From positions 38,154,411-38,218,410 of the forward strand of contig NC_041004.1 of NCBI RefSeq assembly GCF_004193775.1: 64,000 nt of DNA. Direction: 5' to 3'. Made by a program: the position numbers and the translations under genes. Origin of the DNA: Glycine soja (taxonomy: Eukaryota; Streptophyta; Magnoliopsida; Fabales; Fabaceae). Below the pieces are notes generated by a model. The model did not search any database. It worked only from the letters and a program-made list of their open reading frames with translations, and was not told the origin of the DNA. Below, piece after piece: positions 23,950 to 35,000 of the stretch (position 1 is its first letter; each line of letters opens with the position of its first letter).

Positions 23950-24535
23950 GGGCATTGCTTTGCACATCAGGTAAACTGCTTGTACACCCAGCCTTTTTCC
24001 GTTTTTCCAAAATTACCCTGGCAAATTTACGGATACATAATCCGTGTGGACCCATTATGAATTGACATCTGTATGGGCTATAGGGATTTTTTTTAAAAAT
24101 ATTTTAAGAATTAATTTAAAATTAATGAACATATGAATTACAATTTTTTTTTAATTTTTTTAAAAAATGTTTTGCAAATTAACTTTTTAAAATTTTTTAA
24201 TACATATTTAATGCACACGTAAATTTACTTAATAAATTTTGAGACAATTAATTTTATTCTAATATATTTAATGCACCAAAATTAATAGTTACAAAATTTA
24301 TTTTATAAATTTACATGTGCATTAAATAACATTAGAAATTTTAGTGTTATATATAACGACATTAATTATTTTATAACATAATTGATCTATTAGCTTAATT
24401 AATTGACTAAAAAATTGTATTAATAACCTAAAAGTCACAAGTTTAAATCTTACATGGGCTAGGAGTAATTTTGGAAAAATGAAAAAAAAATATTGGGTGC
24501 ACCAGTAGTTTACCTTATGCACAAAGTAAATGCCC
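23950..24535. mobile_element. MITE in dirigent pseudogene (586 bp)
   Basis: It begins GGGCATTGCTTTGCACATCA and ends with the inverse of GGGCATTTACTTTGTGCATA. The inverted ends continue for about 65 bp through GGTAAACT and a conserved CATTTTTCCAAAATTAC-like segment. The interior is AT-rich and non-coding. The flanking duplication is 8 bp (9 if a terminal G is counted), fitting hAT or Mutator superfamilies. Removing the element and one duplication restores collinearity with DIR-1. Confidence 0.85.
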
Positions 24536-24677
24536 GGTCGTCGGCCATCACCAGGAGTCCGAAAAATTAGGAGGAAGTGTTGGTCATTTGGGCCTCCGCA
24601 ATTCTCACGATGGTGGGATTTGAGTCGTTTACAATGCCTTAGAAGTTAAGGAGGGCTAGCTTCTCCTTTTGTAGACC

Positions 24678-24686
24678 CAGATATTT
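24678..24686. repeat. Target-site duplication of large Mutator-like element, left (9 bp)
   Basis: CAGATATTT precedes the GGCTTTTTTAT terminus and is repeated at 31934-31942. In DIR-1 the same site reads CAGAGATTT (near 17721), confirming it is dirigent sequence. Confidence 0.95.
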
Positions 24687-25339
24687 GGCTTTTTTATCAA
24701 TTGGGGGTAAAAAAATTTACAATTTTCCATTTGGGGGTATATTTCAAAAAATTACCAAAAACGTGGTAAATCGTAACCACTGTTATGACTTCTAAAGTCA
24801 GAAGTCGTAACACCTGTTACGATTTTTTAATTTTTTATTTTTTAACTGAAGTCGTAAAAATATTTACGACTTTACTGTAAATATAATTTTTTTATGACTT
24901 TAAAGTCGTATTTTTTTAAAAAAATGAAAGTCGCATTTTGTTTTACAACTTTAAAGTCGTAAAACTATCTTATTTATTATTTTTAAAATTTTCTTGAGGT
25001 ATACGATTTTGAAGTACTAACCTCCCTTTTAAAAAAATGTTATTTTACTATCTGCAGCCCATTTTTAATTTGTTAACCTTTTTTTCATAAATTTATTTTT
25101 TTTTAATTTAATAATGTTAACGATTTTATTTTTTAAAGTAAAAAAGTTAAAAAATATATTTAAATATATAATAAATAATATTAAGTTGATTTTATTAGTA
25201 TATTTTTTGTGATTTTATTTTATATGTTATTATTTTATTTTAATGTTTAATTATTTAAAACATGTTATATATATTTTTATTATAGTTTACTTTAAATATT
25301 TTTTTATTTAAAGTTTAAATAATCTATCAATAAAAATTA
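24687..25339. repeat. Long terminal inverted repeat, left
   Basis: Pairs with the inverse of about 31382-31933 from GGCTTTTTTAT through to AATCTATCAATAAAAAT. It is packed with GTCGTAA/TTACGAC words between about 24767 and 24965. Confidence 0.88.
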
Positions 25340-25412
25340 AAAACAACATAATTAATATATTAATATAAAACACACTACAAATGAAAGAAAAACATAAAAA
25401 TTACAAGTTATT

Positions 25413-27492
25413 TTAGTTATGTACTTGTTTGTATGGACAGTTACTCCGATTATGTCCTTCAATTCTACATAATGAGTATTTCTTAGGCCTATTTGGAATT
25501 GGTTCATCCATCTCATTATGTATCCGAGTAGTGGTCGGCCTGCTTGATGTTTGACGCCGTTTTGAAGGATCAGACATAAAATGTGGACCTAAATATTGAG
25601 GTCATGTGTCTTCACTTCCAAGGGAATGAAAATGATGTTGATAAACTTTGAAAATATTTTCCAACTTGTATACAGGGTTAACAAAGTCATCATAATTTAA
25701 ATTGCAAAAAGCACACGCTGCAATTGCATGTGAGCAAGGTAGTCGAAGTGCTTGAAATTGTCCACAATCACACAACCATTCATTCAATTTGACAGTGCAT
25801 GCCATTGCTCGTCAACCAAGTCGTGTATTTGCAATTTCTTGAACCTCAAACTCCCATGTTTCTCGAACATACATGCGAACATAATGTGAGGTAGTAATGT
25901 GTTGATTTTCTTGCATCATGACATATATGTCTTCGGAGTACCTGTGCCCTGCCTTTATCATATTCATGATTTTGATGTCGTTAGTGACAAATGAATCATT
26001 TATTTTATTAAATGTTTCATTGACTAAGGCAGTAATAGGTAATGCTCGGGCTCCTTTCAAAACAGAAATCATGCATTCAACAAGGTTGATAGTCATATGG
26101 CCATACCGTTTTCCTTCATCGTAGGCCTGAGTCCATTTACTCTTAGGAATTTGATCCAACCAATATGTTGCTTGTGGAAACTCTGCTTGCATAGCGAGCA
26201 ACTTAGCCTCAAATCGTGATTTCCTCATCTCATACCCTGTGCGAAAAGATAGAATAATGAGTAAAAAATTTAGTGAACATGTAATAAAGCAAGAATATGA
26301 TGCATGAAATAGGAAAAAACATACTCATATTGATGACTTGTTTTTTAAGTCAACATTTTTAAACTGTTTGTTGAAATTTGATGCAATGTGACGAATGCAA
26401 TACACAGACGAAACATCTGGTCCATTCCAGTCAACGCTTTCGGATTGTAAAGTTGCTAGCAAACCGGTTCCCCTGTCTGATATAATACACAAATTTGGTT
26501 GCGGAGTAACATATCTTCGCAAATAATGCAAGAACCACATCCAAGCTTCTTTAGTCTCGCTCTCAACAATTGCAAAAGCAAGTGGAAAATTATTCCTACT
26601 ACCATCTTGTCCGATGGCAATCAACAAAGTACCATGATATTTGCCAGTTAAAAATGTCCCATCTACTTGCACAAGTGGCTTGCAATATTTGAAGTCTTCA
26701 ATGCATGGATTAAACGCCCAAAATACACGGTTAAGAATCACCCTAAGAGGGTTATTGTCACCTTCCTCCATTGAAGGTGAAGTTTTGTATTTTACTATGG
26801 TACCTGGTACAAAGTGTTGAGCAGCTGTGAACCATATAGGCAGGTAACTATATGATTGTTCCCAACTTCCAAATGTCATTTCAAGAGCTTTTTGTTTAGC
26901 TGTCCATGTTTTTTTTGTATGAAACAGTGTAATGAAACCGTTGATGCATGTCTACAATCAAGGTTTTGATTTCGATACCCGGATTTGTTTTCACTAAATG
27001 AACAATATTATGGGCAATTACAGAAGAATCTAACCTAACATGATCTTGTGATATGGTAGAATTTGTGCATGTGTGAATATCGTTTAATTTCTTCAACTCT
27101 TACCTTTTGCGTATTTTGCTGAACGATACTCTCGCCATCCAATAACATCCATTACCATATTGATTACACATGACAACATACTTGTCACTCTTGTTCTCGA
27201 CCACATCAAAATTAAATGAATGCATAAAATGGAATTGTTTAATGACATTCACAACGGCTTGTTTTGATTCAAATGTCAACCCTTCATAAAGGTCATTTGT
27301 ACTAACACTCGCTGTCCTTTGATAATGATTTGAGTACTCTTGATTTTCAAAATGTTGGCTACTAATAGTTTCAAAATATGAAGATGACTCACTTTGATTG
27401 TTTAGTTCACCATGTTCACCAAAATCATGTTGTTGCTCGTCATTACTGAAATCACTAACATTATCTCTTATTATGAGTTCTTTAGTAGCCAT
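25413..27492 (-). pseudogene. mudrA-type MULE transposase, decayed
   Basis: Read on the minus strand from ATG at 27492. It has an acidic N-terminus, then a MuDR DNA-binding-like segment (QAVVNVIKQFHFMHSFNFDV ... VMCNQYGNGCYWMARVS), then the MULE catalytic domain with VDGTF (D at 26661-26663), ISDRG (D at 26475-26477) and NLVECM (E at 26076-26078), the expected DDE set. A SWIM zinc finger (WLCDCGQFQALRLPCSHAIA) and a terminal zinc knuckle (CRIEGHNRSNCP, ending 25413) follow. An 88-bp intron at 26237-26324 has GT/AG ends. Defects: in-frame stops at 27097-27099, 25812-25814 and 25602-25604, plus frame slips in A-runs near 26908 and 26345. It would otherwise bind the element's inverted repeats and move it. 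These lesions imply recent loss of function, because all domains remain readable. Confidence 0.92.
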
Positions 27493-27716
27493 CTGTAAAA
27501 AAAAATTATTGATTAGTAAGGAATAATTGGATTACATGTAACGTAAAAAATTAAAACCTTTTTAAATACATTTTTCATGTATGTAACACTAAAAAAATTA
27601 TGTCAGTATGACTCTAAGAAACACGTCAAAATCAGAGAATCAGGCTGATTGTTTGGATGCAACAGATGCACCAAAGTGAGAATGAATCCTCCTTTTATAG
27701 GTTTCACAAAAGTGAA

Positions 27717-28175
27717 CAGTGTAATAATAATTTATCTAACTCATATTCTAAAACACAAAATAATAATTTAACAAAATTAATTGATCATCTATAATAATTT
27801 ATGTAACTAAACCGTAAATTAATAATAACTAAACACTAATATTCAAAAACACAAAATAATAATTTAACAAAATTAATTTAACATGTATAATAATTTATCT
27901 AACTAAATCGTAAATTAATAATAACTAAACACTAATATTCTAAAACATAAAATAATAATTTAACAAAATTAATTGATCATCTATAATAATTTATATAACT
28001 AAATCGTAAATTAATAATAACTAAACACTAATATTCTAAAACAAAAAATAATAATTTAACAAAATTAGTTTAAATTGTATAATAATTTATCTAACTAAAC
28101 CGTAAATTAATAATAACTAAACACTAATATTCTAAAATACTAAACCATAAATTAATAATAACTAAGTGATATTAA
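27717..28175. repeat. Minisatellite, ~97-bp unit, about 4.7 copies
   Basis: The order ATAATTTATCTAAC, CGTAAATTAATAATAACTAA, ACACTAATATTC, then AAAATAATAATTTAACAAAA recurs with starts near 27753, 27849, 27943 and 28040. It sits inside the Mutator-like element between the divergent transposase and PMD genes. Confidence 0.85.
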
Positions 28176-28196
28176 AAATACAAAACTAATTAATAG

Positions 28197-28222
28197 TGAA
28201 GTCGTGTGGTATTCCACGACTT
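28197..28222. repeat. Small inverted repeat, GAAGTCGTG arms
   Basis: GAAGTCGTG, an 8-base spacer, then CACGACTTC. It repeats the AGTCGT word that is abundant in the element's termini. Confidence 0.5.
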
Positions 28223-28517
28223 CAACAATTCAACAATTGTCTCGTGAATTAATAGTGAAGTCGTACTCCAAAGTAAAAAATAGTTTATAAACAACAACAA
28301 AAAAAATCAAAAAATTGAAAGGTCATCACTTGTGCAGCACAGAAAACAACAAAGAAAATCATAAAATAAGTCCTTGAAAACAGCATGCGCAATGTATTAT
28401 TCACTCATGTTAATGCAGTGTATTGTTAACTCATGTTGCAGCACTGAAATAGTAAAAAACTGAAGCCAAGTCATGAAGGTTACACGATTTCTAAGGGAAT
28501 AGCTTTAACACGTATAG

Positions 28518-28586
<69 letters not shown>
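28518..28586. repeat. (AT)n microsatellite, about 34 units
   Basis: Uninterrupted AT dinucleotide run, the longest in the window, within the Mutator-like element. Confidence 0.95.
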
Positions 28587-28590
<4 letters not shown>

Positions 28591-29283
28591 AAAGTTTTAA
28601 TATATGATAACATGGGAATTAACATGTATAACAATTACTTTCAAATTTTATCATGTTTCGCTTTAAAACATATTTACTTAAGATGAATTAAAAATGGGGT
28701 GTAGAATTTTTTATGGTTAAAAATTGTCACAAATAATTTAATATTTAATAAATAGTCACACAAGAAATTTCTACCGTCATAAAATAAACACTAAATAAAA
28801 TAATAATAAAATTAACATTACATCATCATTTAATGGCATAAATAAAAGGTAAATACTAAAATCTTAATGAAAAAAATTGTTTAGAGACTAAAACTTAAAT
28901 TTTGATTTTTAAGATTAAGAACTTAGTTAACTCTTGAAAGCATATTTTAAGTCAAATAAAAATCACTTACAAAGTGTGTACGTAAGAGAATCCAACTTTT
29001 ATGATTTATGATAGACAATGGACAATTTATGATAGCATGGGAATCTTGCAGTTGTTACCAGCAACCTACATAGTGAAATGATTTATCATAAAATAGAATC
29101 TTGGCAGAAAGCAATAAGGTAGTCAAATTTAACTTATTTTGTACAAATGATTTATCATAGCACGGACCAACTTCATTGTGTATATTAGACTTCAAAAATT
29201 GTTGAGCACGGACCACCCTCCTTTCATACCTCCCCCCTTTCATTTTTCCTCATTCTTATTTTCATCCTTGTATCCATTTACCA
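28587..29283. other. Non-coding spacer upstream of the PMD gene
   Basis: AT-rich sequence without a recognised coding region. It presumably includes the PMD gene's promoter, but no clear TATA box can be assigned. A short minus-strand open frame (29055-29243) has no recognisable features. Confidence 0.4.
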
Positions 29284-31311
29284 ATGGCATATGCACAACC
29301 CGGACCAGTTGATTGTTCGTTGTTACGCTTACAAGACAATCATATTTCAAATCAAGTGTGGGAAGCCCAAGAGAGAATCATCCGTCCGAGGTATACTTCT
29401 GTTTGGGCTTTTACCCACTTGGATCAAATAGATAATCGGGTAAAAAATCTAATCAATTTAGCTGGTTTCGGACATTATAAATGTTGGAAAAGTTGATATT
29501 AACCAGCATTTGGTTAGTGCATTGGTTGAACGTTGGAGAACGGAGACACACACATTTCATTTTCCACATGGAGAGGCAACCATTACTTTACAGGATGTGG
29601 CCCTACAGTTGGGCTTGAAGATTGATGGATTGTCGGTAACCGATTTCATCACCGGCGATGTACGTGTTGCTTATCATACATTACTCGGGGATACTCCACG
29701 TGATAAGTATGTAAAAGGTAAAATGATTTACCTAACTTGGTTGCAGCAAAATTTTCAGCAACTTCCCGTTGATGTTGATGATATTGTCATTGCACAACAT
29801 GCTAGAGCTCATATGATGATTATTATAGGCGGTTGTTTGATGCCAAATACATCAGGTGCAAAAGTTCATTTTATGTATCTTCTTTTATTATCAAATTTAA
29901 CCGAGGCAAGTCATTATAGTTGGGGTGCAGCAGTATTAGCATCCCTTTTCCGAGCTCTAGATCGGGCTGTGAAGCCGGACCAAACAGAAATCGATGGATG
30001 TTTGTTGTTGCTACAGTCATGGGCGTGGGACCGCATTAAATGTATTACCCCAAAGATAGATCACCTATCCATGGAAGAAGTACAACAAGGATTCGGATTT
30101 CCTCTTGCACGAAGGTGGTCTCGTCCAAGGACCGAACCAAATATTCTTACGAATTCAGTGAGATTGATACGCATCATATTTGATAAACTACATATTAATG
30201 TGGTTCATTTTTGAATTTTCATGAATTAACTATTTTTTACGGTTTCCTATTCCATTATAAATATGTTACAATAATAATGTATGTGTTGCAGTTCTTGTGG
30301 ACTCCTTATGACACACCAAAAATAAGGCCATTAATTAATGATGTAGAGGTATCAATGATCGTTCGAGCAAAAGTCCCTCTCATATGTTTTGCAATTGTCG
30401 AATGGCATCCAATAGATATGATATGAGAGGGAGAATAGATATTTTTTGGCCTCACCATCATCGTCAGTGTATTCTCAAATGGAATCATTGGAATAATTAT
30501 ATTGTTCATGGTGAAATGGACCAAGGTCTTTTACATGAAAATTTAGAATACATGCAATGGTATATACGTCGAACTAGACGATATATATCGCGTGAAGGAG
30601 CAATATCTACAGAGGTTGTAAATCTACTTTACAATTTTAATCATTATTGATATCATTATTCATTGTTATTTTTAACTTTATAAATTTGAATCACAGAATT
30701 ATCCTGGTCATCACCAACATTAATCATATGTGGAACCTAATGTAACTCCAGTGCATGTTCCTGGATTTATGTCCCAACATCATCCATCACAGGCACAATA
30801 TCAATCAAAAGGTTTTTCTGGTCACGCGTCTCAAGGATGTCAACAAAGTTTTCAACCACTGTGATTCTCATCATATGTACCTCAATATTCATTTCAAGTC
30901 CCTTCTATCTCAAATGTTTTTGATGGCTCCTCACAAATGTTTGTCACCACTTTCAACACTCCTCCATCTGTATATAATCTTGCACCATCGAGTTCTTGTT
31001 ATCGTCCATCATTACCTACTCAAATACGTGACATGAGTCACGAAGATGAGGATGAGAATGAGGACGAGGATGAGGATAACAACAATAATAACGATGACGA
31101 TGATGATGGTGATGGTGTTGATGATGATGACAACAGTGGTCATCATGTTCCTCAACAACATCGGACAATTGCACGTCCGCATCCTAGAACAAGAGGAGGT
31201 AGAGGCCGTAGACTGAGAGGACAACAAACACAAACAAATCCAGTCCAACAAGATGAGAGATCCAGACGCATATCTAGAAGAACTTGTTGTGGGACATCGT
31301 CTCATTATTAG
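29284..31311 (+). pseudogene. Plant mobile domain (PMD, MAIN-like) gene inside the MULE, frameshifted
   Basis: The start at 29284 reads MAYAQPGPVDCSLLRLQDNH, then VWAFTHLDQIDNRV and NLAGFG, the usual PMD N-terminus. The core from about 29497 reads LVERWRTETHTFHFPHGEAT, ITLQDVALQLGLKIDGLSV, then GCLLLLQSWAWDRI. After a probable intron (about 30160-30291), FLWTPYD ... VPLICFAIVEWHP and EYMQWYIRRTRRYIS follow. The tail has a Gln/Pro/Ser-rich stretch, a long Asp/Glu/Asn run (about 31039-31137) and a basic end finishing CCGTSSHY. Frame slips occur near 29480-29497 and 30415-30425. PMD proteins such as Arabidopsis MAIN/MAIL1 act with PP7-like phosphatases in transposon silencing and gene expression, and related domains are carried by plant transposons. 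The role of this copy is unknown. Confidence 0.88.
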
Positions 31312-31381
31312 TTTAACAAATATGTAATTTTTATTTAAATATAATCAATTTTTAATTTAAAGTCTTTCAATTTTTTAATGT

Positions 31382-31933
31382 ATTTTTATTGATAGATTAT
31401 TTAAACTTTAAATAAAAAACATTTAAAGTAAACTATATTAACTTAATATTGTCACCAAAAATATACTAATAAAATCAACTTAATATTATTTATTATATAT
31501 TTAAATATATTTTTTAACTTTTTTATTTTAAAAAAATAAAATCATAAGCATTATTAAATTAAAAAAAACAAATTTACAAAAAAAAAGGTTAACAAATTAA
31601 AAACAGGCTGCAAATAGTAAAACAGTGTTTTTTTTTTTAAAAAAAAAGGGAGGTTACGAGTGAAGTCGTATACCTCAACAAATTTTTTATAAAGAAAAGA
31701 CACTTTAAAATCGTAAAACAAAATACGATTTTAGTTTTTTTTTTTTAAATATGACTTTAAAGTTGTAAAAAAATTTATATTTACACTAAAGTTGTAAATA
31801 TTTTTACAACTTCAGTTAAAAAAATAAATAGTCGTAACAACTGTTACGACTTATCCCGTTTTGGATAATTTTTTGAAATATACCCCTAAATAAAAAAATT
31901 CTAATTTTTTTACCCCTGAATAATAAAAAAGCC
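31382..31933. repeat. Long terminal inverted repeat, right
   Basis: Inverse counterpart of 24687-25339. It ends ...AAAAAAGCC at the 9-bp target duplication. GTCGTAA words recur near 31660-31850. Confidence 0.88.
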
Positions 31934-31942
31934 CAGATATTT
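31934..31942. repeat. Target-site duplication of large Mutator-like element, right (9 bp)
   Basis: Second copy of CAGATATTT. Dirigent coding sequence resumes directly after it (TGGAGATATGTTTC, against CGGAGACAAGTTTC in DIR-1). Confidence 0.95.
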
Positions 31943-32053
31943 TGGAGATATGTTTCAGTAGTAATTGGGGTGTTCTGCGCCTGCGAGTGAGGAGAAGAAG
32001 CGGGTGAGAGTGATGTTCAAAATACTAGACATGAAGGTTTTGGATTTTGCCAT

Positions 32054-35000
32054 TGAGATGGTGATGGTCTATGGTAAGGACAAATACTAATTATGAGAAT
32101 TGGTGGATGGATACGTACCTTCAATAGTATGATAAGCTATTTATAGGGTGGGTGGAAGAGTGGAAGTAAATTAGAGGATCTGATTCCATTAATTAGTTGC
32201 AATATTTGTATAACCTAGAATGAAATTGCTGAAAAGATTATTAAGAGAAGGTAAACGTGTAATCCAACCTCCATGGTTTAATTACCTACCGTTGGTATAT
32301 ATACTATTAACAATGTCAACTGTTTTTGCTGTGGCTAATAAGAGGACCACTCTCATGCGAGAGGGAACTATTTTTTGGATATTCAAAATATGTGTGTGTG
32401 TGGGAGAGAGAGACAGGGGATATGTAATAATATGATAGCAAAAGGGAAATATTAGGTTTTTGGCAAAATAATAACATGTCCCAAAGGCATTGTTAATATT
32501 AGTCTGTATCTTTAACTCAGTTCAATGTGACATAAACTGAGTAGGGAAATAAGGCAATTCAATTTCTTACAATTTATTTTATAATTCTCTTGTTCTCTTT
32601 TTTTCCCTCTATTTTTAAAACATCTTAAATGCTAGAAATTTATTTTATGAAAATAATTATTCATTTCTATATAATAATTTGTTTATAAAAATTAATAAAT
32701 ATTGAAGTATATAACAAAGATGAAATTAATGAATAATAATGTTCTAATTAATAACAATAGACTCTTTTCGTGTCCCATCAAATAAAAAAAGATATCGTAC
32801 ATTGAAGATATAAAACAAAACTCAAATTATTGATTTAACTTCTATTATTCAAAAGGCTAAAAGAATAGGCATTATTTATAATTTATCAATAATAGTAAAT
32901 AGAAAGAAAATTGATATATTGTTAATTTAAGTGAAATTAGACTTAAATTCCTTATGTATGAAAAAATGTGACTAAAAAAATTCATTAAAGGTGACTAATG
33001 AAGTTATTTGATAAAAATTAATTATTAATCAAATTAGTAAATATTTTATACCAATATCACCCATGACAAAAAAATAATAGCAAAGAAAAAAATATAAGAA
33101 CATGTACAATTTTTTAACAATAATGATTAAAACATAAATAATATAATAATAAAATGACAAAAGAAAAGAAAAAAATGCAAGAGGTGAATTTACTTCTAAA
33201 TTTATATCCTTGGTTATCAATAAAATTAAATTGTTATAAATTATTTTAAATTTAACTGTGTAAATATTAAACTAATAATAAATATATTATAATATAATTT
33301 TGTCAATAATAATGCATATGCTTTTAAATTATAAAATCTGCATTTTGGTCTTAGGTCATAAATTATTGATATCTTTTAGCCTTCTAGGTGAGAAACTAAT
33401 CACACTTATGATGCGTGATTGTAGCTCACAAAAAAAATTACACATGAAAAAATCAAACACAAAATTTTTTGTTAGAAAAATCGTTCCTCATCACATATAA
33501 ATACAATAAGATCATACACAATTATCATAACCATATGAGTTATTAATATGAGAAATTTAATTCTTCATTGATGTTAATGTTGATTATATTCCAACAAATA
33601 TTAGTACGTTTAAATTTTGATCAATGAATTATGCTAGTTCTTGTCTAGTTCACATAATAACTTTAAAAATACAAATAATACATGGAATATATTTAAACTT
33701 GAGCATCCTTTATATGTCAGCTTTATGTAAGAAATCATCTTATCCCTTCATTGAGCAACTTGCTTCAATACTGTTTTATGTTTTTTCAACCTCCCTTTTC
33801 TATAACAAACGAATAGAAAAGCTCATTTTTTTCATATGTTAATATTTCATGTTTATCTTTCTTAATGGTTGGCACTAACAATTTTATTCATCATGGTTTC
33901 ATGCCATCTAATCACATTAAATTTTTTTATCCTCATCTCTTAATTTATTTTTAATTTATTCTCACTTCCTTAATTTATATCTAGGTTATTTTTTTAGCCT
34001 TTGGATGTGAGATTTTTTTTTACACGGTATGATATAATTCTTTTAATTTTTATGTATGTGTTTTAATTTTTTTAAAATATTTTGTGTGCATTTCAAGTTT
34101 ATCATAACTCCATGATTTCAAAAAGGTTGTTTAAGCAATTTATTAACAATCAAATTCGAAGGAAGTTGTCAGATTTTGGGATATATTTAATTTTTAAGAA
34201 TTTTTTTTATCTTATTTCTCTCTCAATCTTACCTTTTTTCTCTTCTTTTTTTATTATCATTTTATATTATTCTCTCAATTTTATTCTTCCTGTCAATCTA
34301 CCACAAAATTCCTTCTAACTATGACATAACTAAGTTGCATACATAATTCATTTCAAATATATTGTCAACCTTCTATTTAACTTTTTATATTATTTGCATT
34401 AATTTATGAAATTTTTATTTTTTTACTAGGTGATATAAAATATGAATAATTTAAATACTCAACAATCAAGATAACAAATTACAAAGAGAAACATAGAAAA
34501 AAAAATACAAGAAACAAAAGACGAAAAATGACCATGGAATAAAAACAAATAAATTATCTAAAATACGAGAAAGAAATAAAAAAAACAAAAGTAACACAAT
34601 TAACATGAAAAATAACGCATGTATAATGAGAATGACATCTATCTCACAATTGACTAGGTCAACAAATTATCAAAATTTAGTACAAGTATTAAAACATTTA
34701 AAATAATATGAATTTTATATTTTTGTTACTTTTAGGTATCCATTTCAGGTGTATTATATGTATTAATAATTAATCATATGTAATTTTCTTTTTTAAATAA
34801 TACTTCATATTTTTTTCTTTAATTCAAATAATGAATTGTTATACAATTGTCAAATAATTATTTGATTGATTTATGTTTAAATTTAAAAAATAGTTAATTA
34901 TAATTTTAGTGGATATAATTTTGCTGCATCTTCATAGTTAGATTTTATAATTTTCTTTATTGAAAGTTTAAAATAATGGTATCATTGGAATAAAAATAAT

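Larger units (their letters stand above)
24687..31933. mobile_element. Mutator-like transposon with transposase and PMD gene (7,247 bp)
   Basis: The ends read GGCTTTTTTATCAATTGGGG and, inverted, GGCTTTTTTATTATTCAGGG. They continue as long terminal inverted repeats (24687 to about 25339, and about 31382 to 31933), with an indel making the left arm about 100 bp longer. A perfect 9-bp target duplication flanks them. Inside are a mudrA-type transposase on the minus strand (25413-27492), a ~97-bp tandem repeat (27717-28175), an (AT)n tract, and a plant-mobile-domain gene on the plus strand (29284-31311). The two genes are convergent towards the ends and divergent from the centre. Stops and frameshifts in both genes make this copy inactive now. 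It is apparently the parent family of the 1.1 kb element at 3115-4210. Confidence 0.93.
23673..32053 (-). pseudogene. Dirigent pseudogene split by two transposons
   Basis: Three collinear pieces of one DIR-1-like gene remain. 31943-32053 holds the start (MAKSKTFM signal peptide region). 24544-24677 holds the segment equivalent to DIR-1 residues about 35-88. 23673-23941 holds the C-terminal part, with [27 protein letters not shown] and [10 protein letters not shown]. The first gap is the 7,247-bp Mutator-like element and the second is a 586-bp MITE. Joining the flanks of each leaves a continuous dirigent alignment with one copy of each target duplication. Additional damage includes about 60 bp missing near 23900 and several small frame errors in the middle piece. 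A TATA box like that of DIR-1 lies at 32137-32145. It cannot make a dirigent protein. Confidence 0.92.

Noticed and set aside
23762..24060. Two plus-strand open frames over the dirigent pseudogene
   Set aside because: They are the antisense of dirigent sequence and run into the MITE. They are not genes.
31012..31305. Ser/Ile-rich minus-strand frame
   Set aside because: Antisense of the Asp/Asn-rich tail of the PMD gene.
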